From contig CAVWXT010000005.1 in assembly GCA_963759115.1 (NCBI GenBank), positions 682,001 through 746,000 of the forward strand: a DNA stretch of 64,000 bases, written 5' to 3'. The notes below the pieces were generated by a model, which saw nothing but the letters and a program-made list of their open reading frames with translations, was not told the DNA's origin and did not search any database. This stretch comes from CAVWXT01 sp963759115 (GTDB lineage Bacteria; Planctomycetota; Planctomycetia; Pirellulales; Thermoguttaceae). Both the position numbers and the translations under genes were made by a program. How positions within the stretch are numbered: position 1 is the first letter of the stretch; the number at the start of each line of letters is the position of its first letter. Positions 39,037 to 48,626 of this stretch are shown one piece after another.

Positions 39037-41091
39037 TTAATGCCTCAAAGTCCTATTCCCGACCCACAACTCGGCAAACAGCAATCCGCCGGTCGCCAGC
39101 AGCGTGTACCACCAAAAATACCGGTCTTCCTTCTTGGTCGGCTCGCCAAAGTCCAACGCGGCCAGCCGGGACGCCGATGCCTGATCCTCGGCCGTCTCGA
39201 CCGCCGCTTGGATCTTCTCCGGCGCGATGGGCGTGGGATCGGCCTCGGTGAGTTGCCGGTTCACCGCCAGCACGCGGTCCTTGGCGCCGGACTCGTCCAA
39301 TTCGGTATAGAACCCGGGGTCTTGGGGCACAACCGTGTCGCCGGACAACGTCGTGCCGTTTGGGTCCTGGAGCGTGTGCCCGGCCGGAAGGCTCACGCGG
39401 TCGCCGATGGTGAAGGCCGTGGTCCGGTCGGTCCGCACCGCGAGGTGCAGCAAGGCCTCGTGCAGTAACGGCAGGAAAGTGGACCGCAAGGGCAGATCGC
39501 TCCAGTCCAGGCTCAACGGAGCGGCAAGCAGCATCGACACGCCCAGGCCGATCCGCCGCTCGATGATCGCCGGGCGCTCGCCGTCGGCGAATCGCGCCAG
39601 CACTCGCGTATTCTGTGCGTCGCCCAAGCCGAGGTAACTCAGTTCCCAGTAGCGTTGGAAACGTGGTAGGGAAAGGTCGCCGTGGTGCGGCGCGCCGAAG
39701 GCCGCCAGCGCCGGATGATCGAGGTCGATTTTCACCAGGGACGTTTCGGGCGATCGGCCGGGGACGGCGGTGGGCGTGATTTTGCGGCGAAGTTGACAGG
39801 GGGCGACCGCGGCAAAGTCCTGGTTGAATCCCTCGGGATTGACGCGATCGCCGGGCGCGAAGAGCACGCCCCCGCCGCGCGTCAAGACCGCCGAGAGCGC
39901 CTGACGCACTTCGGGCGACAGCCGCCCCACGTCGGCCAGCACCACGACCTGTGCCGCCTGGAGATCCTCGGGCCTGGCCGCGTCGGCAGCGATGACCCGC
40001 GCGGCAAAGGGCGATCCGGGCACGAACGCCAGACGCAGGAACGTTGCGGCGTCCTGCTGGGCGCCAGCCTCGGCGTGGCCGTTGATCACGACCACCGCGA
40101 TCTGCGGCGTGACGTGGGCGTTGAAGTAAAACACGTTGTCGCTGCGGTCGGGGTCATCGGCGGCGACGCTGACCGTGCCCAGGTTGTCGCCCACGCGGTC
40201 GAACACGTGCCGGAAGCGCACGTCGGCCTTGCCCCAGGCGCGGATGTGTACTTTCCGACCGTCCACCTTCTTGCCGCCGACGCTCAGATCGACCTCGACG
40301 CCCGTCAGGTCGGCGGTCGAGAAATTGGCCACGCGGGCGGTAACGGCCCGCGGTATGTGGTCGAGCACCAGTCCGCTCGGGCAATCGGCCATGACGATGG
40401 CCACGTTGTTGCTCGTTTCCGCCGGCTCGACCGGACGGGGCACCAGGTGTACCGTGGGCGACAGCTTCCAATCGCCGCCGAAACTCCGCCAGCCGATCTT
40501 CTGGAAGTCGGAGATCAGCACGATTTCCTGGGTCGGGGCGACGACCTGGTGGAGGAGGGCGTCGGCCGCCTTGAGTGCCGCGGCGATGTCGGTGCCGCCC
40601 TGCGACGGACTCAATGCCTTGAGCTTCTCACGAATCTCGCTCAAGTTCTTGGTCAGCCGTACTTCGGTAGCCGGCTGATCGGCAAACGTGATGAGCGCCG
40701 CCGCGTCCAGGCCTTCGGCGAGACCGTTCATCGCCTTGTCGGCCTCGCTGGCAAGGGCCTTAGCCAGACCGGGCCGCGACATCGACGCCGAAACGTCGGC
40801 CACAATCACCCGCGCGATCCTTGCCTGCGTCATGGCCGCAGAGGTCTCGGGCGATCTGAAAAACGGGCGGGCGAACGCCATCGCCACCAGCCCGCAGACC
40901 ACCATCCGCATCGCCAGCAGCAGCATCTCCTCGAACCGCCGGCGGCGGAGCATGGTCGCCGACGTGCCGGCGAAGAATCGCAGCGTGGAGAAGGCCACCT
41001 TCTTGACCCGGTCGCGGGTGAGGACGTGGATCAGCACCGGCAGCGCCACGCCGGCAAGTCCGACCAGGAAAAGAGGGTTGATGAAATCCAT
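39037..41091 (-). CDS. BatA-like VWA membrane protein
   Basis: This 684-residue protein starts MDFINPLFLVGLAGVALPVLIHVL, the BatA/aerotolerance N-terminal helix pair. The Arg-rich RRRRFEEMLLLAMRMVVCGL follows. A VWA domain comes next with metal site VIVADVSASMSR, then a beta domain and an amidotransferase-like domain (QVVVLADVGRLSPEV, GGGVLFAPGDRVNPEG). A C-terminal helix anchors the end (WWYTLLATGGLLFAELWV). With MoxR ATPases such proteins are thought to assemble or refold envelope complexes under stress. It overlaps the end of no gene and starts 84 bases after the DUF58 stop. Confidence 0.87.
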   Translation of the reverse strand: MDFINPLFLVGLAGVALPVLIHVLTRDRVKKVAFSTLRFFAGTSATMLRRRRFEEMLLLAMRMVVCGLVAMAFARPFFRSPETSAAMTQARIARVIVADVSASMSRPGLAKALASEADKAMNGLAEGLDAAALITFADQPATEVRLTKNLSEIREKLKALSPSQGGTDIAAALKAADALLHQVVAPTQEIVLISDFQKIGWRSFGGDWKLSPTVHLVPRPVEPAETSNNVAIVMADCPSGLVLDHIPRAVTARVANFSTADLTGVEVDLSVGGKKVDGRKVHIRAWGKADVRFRHVFDRVGDNLGTVSVAADDPDRSDNVFYFNAHVTPQIAVVVINGHAEAGAQQDAATFLRLAFVPGSPFAARVIAADAARPEDLQAAQVVVLADVGRLSPEVRQALSAVLTRGGGVLFAPGDRVNPEGFNQDFAAVAPCQLRRKITPTAVPGRSPETSLVKIDLDHPALAAFGAPHHGDLSLPRFQRYWELSYLGLGDAQNTRVLARFADGERPAIIERRIGLGVSMLLAAPLSLDWSDLPLRSTFLPLLHEALLHLAVRTDRTTAFTIGDRVSLPAGHTLQDPNGTTLSGDTVVPQDPGFYTELDESGAKDRVLAVNRQLTEADPTPIAPEKIQAAVETAEDQASASRLAALDFGEPTKKEDRYFWWYTLLATGGLLFAELWVGNRTLRH

Positions 41092-41100
41092 AACTCTGTG

Positions 41101-41159
41101 CAGGGCGGGCATTGCCCGCCACAAGACGCTGCTGTTCGGTGGGCGGTGCCCACCCTACT
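41101..41159. repeat. Palindrome family F, inverted full copy
   Basis: CAGGGCGGGCATTGCCCGCC and GGTGGGCGGTGCCCACCCTA form two hairpins that also pair with each other. Fills the gap between the BatA-like and DUF58 genes. Confidence 0.75.
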
Positions 41160-41174
41160 GGATCGGTTCGCCGA

Positions 41175-42071
41175 TCAGCCCATTTGGCTCCTACGGTACA
41201 GATACTCCGACAACGCCAAGTCCAACGGCTTGGTGGTGTTGAAGAGCTTGTAGTCGGCGCGGATGCCGGCGCAGCCCTTCTCGTAGGCGCTCAGGAACTG
41301 CCGCAACTGTTCCATGTAGACCGGCCGGACGCCCTCGGGCGTGACCATCGCCTTCTGGCCCGTCTCCAGGTCGGTGAACTCCGTCAACGAGTCGAAGGGG
41401 AAGGTCAACTCGGCATTGTCCATCAGGTGGAAGACGATGACGTCGTGCCCGCGGAACCTGAAGTGCTGCAAGGCCGAGAGCACGGCCGCGGGGTCGTCGA
41501 TCAGGTCGGAGATCAGCACGATCAGGCCGCGGCGCGACATGCCCTCGGCCAGGTCGTGCAGCGGGCCGGCGATGTTGGTCTCGCCGCCGGGCTGGAGCGT
41601 TTCCAGTTCCGAGAGAATGTGCTTCAGGTGGCTTTGCCGGCCGCGCGGCGGCAGCACCGTGCGGACCTCCGAGTCGAAGACCATCAGGCCGGTGGCGTCG
41701 CGCTGCCGCATCATGAAGTAGGCCAGGCACGCCGCCATGCAGGCGCCGTAGTGGAGCTTGCTCGGGCCGTTCTCGCGCGACCCGTAGCCCATCGAGCCGG
41801 AGGCGTCGAGGATGATGTGGCAGGCGAGGTTGGTCTCCTCCTCGAACTGCTTGATGTAGTAGCGGTCGGTCTTGCCGAAGACCTTCCAGTCGATGTGCTT
41901 GATCTCGTCGCCGGGCGAATACTGGCGGTACTCGGCGAACTCGACGGAGAAGCCGCGGTAGGGGCTGCGGTGCAGGCCGAGGATGAACCCCTCGACGACC
42001 GTCTTCGCCAGCAGCTGCATGTTGTCGATGCGCGCCAGCACGTCAAAATCGAGAACGCTGGGGTTGGCCAT
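41175..42071 (-). CDS. DUF58 protein
   Basis: This 298-residue protein has the DUF58 signature SVEFAEYRQYSPGDEIKHIDWKVFGKTDRYYIKQFEEETN. It also has a degenerate VWA-like site IILDASGSMGYGS, which here is intact enough to bind metal. DUF58 proteins are obligate partners of MoxR AAA+ ATPases. Four bases separate it from the MoxR gene upstream, so both are translated from one message. It is cytosolic, as no membrane segment is seen. Confidence 0.92.
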   Translation of the reverse strand: MANPSVLDFDVLARIDNMQLLAKTVVEGFILGLHRSPYRGFSVEFAEYRQYSPGDEIKHIDWKVFGKTDRYYIKQFEEETNLACHIILDASGSMGYGSRENGPSKLHYGACMAACLAYFMMRQRDATGLMVFDSEVRTVLPPRGRQSHLKHILSELETLQPGGETNIAGPLHDLAEGMSRRGLIVLISDLIDDPAAVLSALQHFRFRGHDVIVFHLMDNAELTFPFDSLTEFTDLETGQKAMVTPEGVRPVYMEQLRQFLSAYEKGCAGIRADYKLFNTTKPLDLALSEYLYRRSQMG

Positions 42072-42075
42072 CGTA

Positions 42076-43101
<1,026 letters not shown>

Positions 43102-43158
43102 CAGATTCCTCGGTTCGTGTCAATCCTAGTGTACTCGTCACGCTCCGCGTCACGGACC

Positions 43159-43235
43159 GGTGGCACGTCCCTGAGCGCAGCGAAGGGCGTGGTCTGCGGG
43201 CCTACCACGCCCTTCGTTCCTCAGGACGTGCCACC
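43159..43235. repeat. Dispersed palindrome family A, copy 1
   Basis: GGTGGCACGTCCCTGAGCGC and its complement TCCTCAGGACGTGCCACC enclose AAGGGCGTGG...CCACGCCCTT. The same element, with nearly the same words, lies inside the helicase gene at 51717-51798. Here it separates the two MoxR genes. Confidence 0.85.
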
Positions 43236-43271
43236 CAATTGTCAAACTCATTCTTTAGCGGGCCCTACCGA

Positions 43272-44316
<1,045 letters not shown>

Positions 44317-44553
44317 GGTACACCGCGCTCCTTTGAGTGGCAGATCAAGGTTTCTCGGTTACCGTAAAAAACGGGGGCTTGTTGTGTCTCTGCGGGCCCG
44401 AGGTGGGAGTTGGGCCCCTTGGCGGGGGGTGCAAACGGCGAATCTGTTCCTCACGGAGGCAGCGACTCCGTGCAACTCGCACTAACCTACCAGCTTAACC
44501 GCGGCGATCCGAATGTCAATCGGGAATCACCAGCATGATTATTGCATTGCGCG

Positions 44554-44664
44554 AGTAGACGCGGCATCTTGCCGCGTCCGCGCGGCGCACTCGATGCGAC
44601 GGACGCAACAAATGCTGGCAGGGTCGTACCGGGCGGCTCTGAAGCGGCAGGATGCCGCTTCTAC
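44554..44664. repeat. Dispersed palindrome family D, copy 3
   Basis: GTAGACGCGGCATCTTGCCG at one end and GAAGCGGCAGGATGCCGCTTCTAC-type word at the other. The right arm includes the stop codon of the anti-sigma gene (TAG at 44663-44661), so the repeat has moved right up to, or into, the 3' end of that gene. Confidence 0.8.
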
Positions 44665-46043
44665 TTCCCTTCCAAGATGCGGAGTTTTTCCGCCGTCACG
44701 GTCTCGGCCCGCAGGTCGCCGAAGATGACCTCGTACCGGCCGTCGTCGAGTTTCCAACGGAGGAGCACTTTGTCCTTGTCGCTGGGCCCGACAGTCTTGC
44801 CGTAGTAGGCGGGGTCGGGGTTGTGGCGAAAGATGAGGGTGATTGCGGCGAAACCCGCGGTGGCCCGCTGAACCTTGCCGACCTTCTCATCGCGCATCTG
44901 TTCCATAGTCCTCGGCGGCCATTGAATACCGAGGAGTTTGACTAGTTCGTCGCGGGTCACATCGCCGTAAACAATCTTCACCCGAGGGTAGAACCCCCCA
45001 CTCGCTTCGGCATAGGTCTTTAACGCTTCGCTGATCTTGCGGACCTCTTCGTCTACAGGCGTTGGCTTGCGAGTGTCATCGGTGTAGCCTTCCGGCGGTG
45101 TCGGGTCGAAGAGTTTCGGATCCAAGTCGATATTCCACTGGAAATCCTCCATTCGAATACTCATGGGCGCGAGCATGACAGGCGACTTCATTTCGTATCG
45201 GAAAGAGACGGGTAGGTTGGACTCGGAATCGAGCCAAATCTCCACCGGACCGGGATAGGCGTCCGAGTCAATCTTCTTGCCGTTGATCTCGAATCCCCAT
45301 GCCTTCTTGCCGTTGATTTCCTTGGTGCCAAGCTTACGGTCGGCCTCGCCAGAGAAGTTGCTCAGCTTGTCGAACATCATCAGGGGCGACTCCGGCTGCC
45401 GAGCAGCCGGCTCCCGCGAGAACTTCTTGGTCTTGTGGTCGAGGCAAATCCCCGGCCTGCCAGCGGGGAAAATGTCCGTGGTATCCATCCCTGCCGTAAA
45501 CTGACCTCCTTTCAACTCCATCCGATACGACTTGGGCGCGAGCCAGTAGACCTTCTGGATCATCTCCGCCGTGACCGGTGGTTTGCCGGGCTCCTGGACG
45601 AACTGAATCTCCATCGTCATCGTTACCTTGTACGATTTCGCCTGGCGGATGTTCTCCGCCATCTGCTCCATCGCGGATACCCGCTTCGTGTCGATCCCTC
45701 CCCAAAGCAAGATGAGCCCCAACAGAGCCGCCACGCCGACGCTACCGAACGCAATTCGTTGCCTCACGGTGAGTCCTCCAAAGAAATGTGAAATGTGACT
45801 CCAAGGTCTCGCCGGTTCCGGCGGCCGGCTTGCCGCCGGCAGAATTGCCAAAAGCCTCTCGCGGGCCTCTTCGTGTCCTCGATCAAACTTGACGTGGGCA
45901 TCGTTCAGTTGGCGTCTGAGCGACTGCACCGCCTCCAGGCTGGCGCGACATGAGTCGCACTCATTCAAATGCGCCGCCAGCTCGGCGTCTTCGGTCAGGC
46001 CGAGCGCAAGCCGTGCCAGTTGTCGTTGAGTTGGGCAGTTCAT
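44661..46043 (-). CDS. Zinc-finger anti-sigma factor-like membrane protein
   Basis: About 460 residues from MNCPTQRQLARLALG. The N-terminal part has the ZAS motif HLNECDSCRASLE (HX3CX2C), which holds sigma factors, and a membrane helix follows (IAFGSVGVAALLGLILLWG). The outer part has a LolA/outer-membrane-lipoprotein-like beta domain (YKVTMTMEIQFVQEP, KLFDPTPPEGY) and a long C-terminal tail. It should bind and silence the ECF sigma factor encoded upstream on the same strand. The last codons (LRILEGK) are followed by a stop lying in a family D palindrome. Confidence 0.8.
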   Translation of the reverse strand: MNCPTQRQLARLALGLTEDAELAAHLNECDSCRASLEAVQSLRRQLNDAHVKFDRGHEEARERLLAILPAASRPPEPARPWSHISHFFGGLTVRQRIAFGSVGVAALLGLILLWGGIDTKRVSAMEQMAENIRQAKSYKVTMTMEIQFVQEPGKPPVTAEMIQKVYWLAPKSYRMELKGGQFTAGMDTTDIFPAGRPGICLDHKTKKFSREPAARQPESPLMMFDKLSNFSGEADRKLGTKEINGKKAWGFEINGKKIDSDAYPGPVEIWLDSESNLPVSFRYEMKSPVMLAPMSIRMEDFQWNIDLDPKLFDPTPPEGYTDDTRKPTPVDEEVRKISEALKTYAEASGGFYPRVKIVYGDVTRDELVKLLGIQWPPRTMEQMRDEKVGKVQRATAGFAAITLIFRHNPDPAYYGKTVGPSDKDKVLLRWKLDDGRYEVIFGDLRAETVTAEKLRILEGK

Positions 46044-46179
46044 GTGTTCCGCCTCGTTCTTTCTCTTACAGCCCACGTCTCTAACCTTCAATGGAAGCCG
46101 ACGCCCCGGTCGGGCCGAAGGCCCCACGGTTCGCCCAGCCCAGAGCAACGCCCTCATTGTTACACTCAAGCCCCCCCCA

Positions 46180-46208
46180 GACCCCATCCACCTCGTGTGG
46201 ATGGTGAA
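46180..46208 (+). repeat. Covarying hairpin 1 (GACCCC-stem-CTCGT-stem-GGTGAA)
   Basis: GACCCC, then ATCCAC, the loop CTCGT, GTGGAT and GGTGAA. The outer CC/GG extend the stem to eight pairs. AAGGCTG follows. It is one of four related hairpins in the gap between the ECF sigma and anti-sigma genes. Confidence 0.8.
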
Positions 46209-46247
46209 CAAGGCTGTCTGGCTGGCAGCGAACCGGGAAGCATCCAA

Positions 46248-46276
46248 GACCCCATCCGGCTCGTCCGGATGGTGAA
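46248..46276 (+). repeat. Covarying hairpin 2
   Basis: GACCCC, stem ATCCGG, loop CTCGT, stem CCGGAT, GGTGAA, then CAGGTTG. Compared with hairpin 1, both sides of two base pairs have changed while the flanks and loop are identical. Confidence 0.8.
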
Positions 46277-46324
46277 TCAGGTTGCCTCGGCGTCCTATAC
46301 TGCCGCGGTTAGCCTACAGCCTCC

Positions 46325-46353
46325 TTCACCCACGTGACGAGCACGTGGGGGTC
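46325..46353 (-). repeat. Covarying hairpin 3 (opposite strand)
   Basis: Read on the minus strand: GACCCC, stem CACGTG, loop CTCGT, stem CACGTG, GGTGAA, then GGAGGCTG. The stem sequence is wholly different from hairpins 1 and 2 but pairing is perfect. Confidence 0.8.
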
Positions 46354-46391
46354 GGGTGTTTCTCTTTGCCCCGGTTAGCTGTCTAACCTGC

Positions 46392-46420
46392 CTCACCATC
46401 GGCACAAGGCCGATGGGGTC
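46392..46420 (-). repeat. Covarying hairpin 4 (opposite strand)
   Basis: Read on the minus strand: GACCCC, stem ATCGGC, loop CTTGT, stem GCCGAT, GGTGAG, then GCAGGTTAG. It is in the same orientation as hairpin 3 and faces hairpins 1 and 2. Confidence 0.8.
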
Positions 46421-46494
46421 GAAAGCTTGTGTGTAACAGCCGAGGCGATGCCCTGGGCTGGGAGAATCAGTGCCCCTTCGGTGCAAAACTCCTT

Positions 46495-47043
46495 TTACCG
46501 CTGCTTGACCATCGCCGCCAATCGCGCCAGTGCACGCTCCAACAAGGCATACACGCCGGATCGCGAAAGACCGAGCAAGTCGCCCGCTTGCTGCGCATTT
46601 TGCTCCTGAAGGAAGAATGCGTGGACTGCCAGCCGTTCCCGCTCGGGCAGTTCGGCCAGCCGCCGCATCACAAGCTCGGTTTCCTCGGCAGCTTGAATCG
46701 CACCCGCCGTATCTGACTCCGAGGGAATCTCCAGCGTGTCGCCTGCGACGAACTCGTGCCGGTCGCGCCGAAGGCTTCGCCTTCGCTCCCGGCCCACTTG
46801 CCGGGCGATGCCGACAAGCCAGTGCCCGAACCGATCCGGCTGACGCAGCCGGGCAAGCTTCTGATAGGCCCGCAGGAAACACTCCTGCGTCAGGTCCTGC
46901 ACCGTGGGCCAGTCGTTGGCAACGCTGAAAACCACCGCGCGAACCAACCGGGCATAGCGGTCGTAGAGCCGGCCGAACGCCTCGCGGTCGCCCGACAGGA
47001 CTCTGGCCACCAGCTCGGCATCGGTCGGTTCGTTGTTCCCCAT
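46495..47043 (-). CDS. ECF-type RNA polymerase sigma factor
   Basis: This 182-residue protein has sigma region 2 (DREAFGRLYDRYARLVRAVVFSV, VQDLTQECFLRAYQKLARLR) and region 4 (LAELPERERLAVHAFFLQEQNAQQAGDLLGLSRSGVYALLERAL). It recruits RNA polymerase to stress-type promoters. The gene lies upstream of a zinc-finger anti-sigma gene on the same strand. The usual tight coupling is broken by a 450-base gap filled with hairpins. ATG at 47043 (MGNNEPTDAELVARV) is the natural start; the frame upstream is repeat-derived. Confidence 0.92.
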   Translation of the reverse strand: MGNNEPTDAELVARVLSGDREAFGRLYDRYARLVRAVVFSVANDWPTVQDLTQECFLRAYQKLARLRQPDRFGHWLVGIARQVGRERRRSLRRDRHEFVAGDTLEIPSESDTAGAIQAAEETELVMRRLAELPERERLAVHAFFLQEQNAQQAGDLLGLSRSGVYALLERALARLAAMVKQR

Positions 47044-47099
47044 CGTCACTATACTAGTGGCCGCACAGGGGGAGATATCCAGTAGAAACTTCGCGTTTC

Positions 47100-47150
47100 G
47101 TAGAAGCGGCATCTTGCCGCTTTCAGGATGCGGCTGGAAGCCGCATCTAC
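47100..47150. repeat. Dispersed palindrome family D, short copy 4
   Basis: GTAGAAGCGGCATCTTGCCG followed by a second small palindrome (GATGCGGCTGGAAGCCGCATC). It lies upstream of the ECF sigma gene, in the gap after the 47161-47730 gene. Confidence 0.75.
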
Positions 47151-47160
47151 GCCGAGAATC

Positions 47161-47730
47161 CTAACCCGGCTCGCGGGGCAGTTGACGTGGATAAGGCAGC
47201 GGCAGCGTCGGCGGCAGCGGCTGGTGGTAGGTCTCCGCCCAGTCCTCCCGCTCTTCTTCCGTGGCATAGTAGCGGAGCCAGACCTCCGGGTCGCTGTTGG
47301 CGCCCGTGCAGTCCCAGTGCAGATAATTGCTGGGCCAGTCGATCTTCTTTTCCCGCGCCGGCAGGATGTCGCGAAAAATCAGGCGGTACAACTCGCGGTC
47401 GTTGAGGTGGTCGGTGAAGTCCAGCACGATCCGTTTCTGAGAGAGCTTGCGGACTACGTCCCAGAGGATCCGGTGCAGGTCTTCGTCGCCGAGCGATTCC
47501 GGCCGCGGCGGCCGCAATTCCGGCTCAAACCAGCGGTAAATCGGCAGCACCGGGGCCTGTTCCCAGGCCAACATCGCGGCCAGAAACTCGTTCTCGGCCG
47601 CCAGCGAAAAGTGCTGCACGTTCACTCGGCTGATCGACTCGTCGAAGTAGCGCTCCAACTCGTCGCGCAATTCGGCATTGCGGAGCAGTTGCTCGACTTC
47701 GTCGGCCTGCGGATGTCGCGAATTGTGCAT
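47161..47730 (-). CDS. Conserved-looking hypothetical protein
   Basis: This 189-residue soluble protein starts MHNSRHPQADEVEQLLRNAEL. It has a strongly charged body (DEDLHRILWDVVRKLSQKRIVLDFTDHLNDRELYRLIFRDIL) and a Pro-rich tail. The well-formed composition and the ATG with a clear frame indicate a real gene. It reminds me of uncharacterised planctomycete proteins, but I cannot name a family. It may be the first gene of the sigma transcript. A TTATACT-like word with an upstream TTGGGG occurs about 50 bases before the ATG and could be its promoter. Confidence 0.7.
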   Translation of the reverse strand: MHNSRHPQADEVEQLLRNAELRDELERYFDESISRVNVQHFSLAAENEFLAAMLAWEQAPVLPIYRWFEPELRPPRPESLGDEDLHRILWDVVRKLSQKRIVLDFTDHLNDRELYRLIFRDILPAREKKIDWPSNYLHWDCTGANSDPEVWLRYYATEEEREDWAETYHQPLPPTLPLPYPRQLPREPG

Positions 47731-48004
47731 GAGCCCTGAATCCTACGCCCCACACGGATGCGCACGCGATCGCATTTGGGGGGACAGTATAACATCACCC
47801 CAACGGGAGAACCCGGTCCTCGGAATCTCTCCATAGTTCAAGTCTACTCGGACCCCGCGGGTTCTCCAAGCACTGGCAATAGGCGGCCGGAAGAATCTTG
47901 AATCTTTTTTTGATCGGCCGTCGATACGAGCGACATCTTTGTCCCAGATCAACGGCAAGATCGCCAAAAACCTACCAGTTTGCCGCGCTCCAGGGTGGTG
48001 ATCT

Positions 48005-48481
48005 CTAAGCGTGCATCTCCTTGCCGTGCTGTTCCACCTCGACCTGGCGCTCCAACTCGGTGATTTTGTCGACGCGGCGGGCGTGGCGGCCGCCCTCGAA
48101 CGGCGTGTTGACCCAGATTTCGATCATGTGATCGATCAGCCGTTCGCCCAGCAAATCGGCCGAAAGGCAGAGGACGTTCGAATCGTTGTGGCGGCGGCTC
48201 ATTTCGGCCGTGATGTCGTCGTGGCAGGGCGCGGCCCGCACGCCCGGAACCTTGTTGGCGGCGATGCACATGCCCAGGCCCGTCCCGCACACGAGGATCC
48301 CGCGATCGGCCTCGCCGTGGCTGACTTTGCGGGCCACGTCGGCGGCGATGTCGGGGTAATCGACCGCGTCGGGCGAAAACGTGCCCACGTCGATGGCTTC
48401 GTGGCCCAGCCGCCGCACCGCCTCGACGACCTTCGATCGGATGGAGAAACCACGATGGTCGGTTCCAATGGCTATTCGCAT
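48005..48481 (-). CDS. rpiB: Ribose 5-phosphate isomerase B
   Basis: This 158-residue protein converts ribose 5-phosphate and ribulose 5-phosphate in the pentose phosphate pathway. Landmarks are RIAIGTDHRGF at the N-terminus, ILVCGTGLGMCIAANKVPGVRAA with the catalytic Cys and the GTG-x-G phosphate loop, and RRHNDSNVLCLSADL. Length is slightly more than the usual 145-150, with a Glu-rich C-terminal helix. It lies downstream of the Sua5-phosphatase gene on the same strand, separated by a repeat tract. Confidence 0.95.
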   Translation of the reverse strand: MRIAIGTDHRGFSIRSKVVEAVRRLGHEAIDVGTFSPDAVDYPDIAADVARKVSHGEADRGILVCGTGLGMCIAANKVPGVRAAPCHDDITAEMSRRHNDSNVLCLSADLLGERLIDHMIEIWVNTPFEGGRHARRVDKITELERQVEVEQHGKEMHA

Positions 48482-48500
48482 GAGAAGGGCCAGGAGTTAG

Positions 48501-48590
48501 GGTGGCTTGGACTTGGGTCTTGGGACTTGGATTTTGGGTCTCGGCATCAACGTCCGGACCTAAGACCTAAGCCCCAAGACCCCGGATCGT
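48501..48590. repeat. CTTGGGTCTTGGGACTTGG repeat tract
   Basis: The third copy of the GTCTTGGG/CCCAAGAC tract type: TTGGACTTGGGTCTTGGG, then ACCTAAGACCTAAGCCCCAAGACC. It forms an imperfect hairpin between rpiB and the Sua5-phosphatase gene. Confidence 0.6.
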
Positions 48591-48626
48591 TGATGTTGCA
48601 AGTGCCTGTGAGTTTGTAACTTACGA

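Noticed and set aside
46180..46420. CRISPR-like array of short repeats
   Set aside because: The units face in two directions, are unevenly spaced and their variable part is a paired stem, not a spacer.
47809..47868. Possible riboswitch or regulatory stem (GGAGAACC/GGTTCTCC) upstream of the 47161-47730 gene
   Set aside because: Only an 8-base inverted repeat with a long loop; no conserved riboswitch core could be matched.
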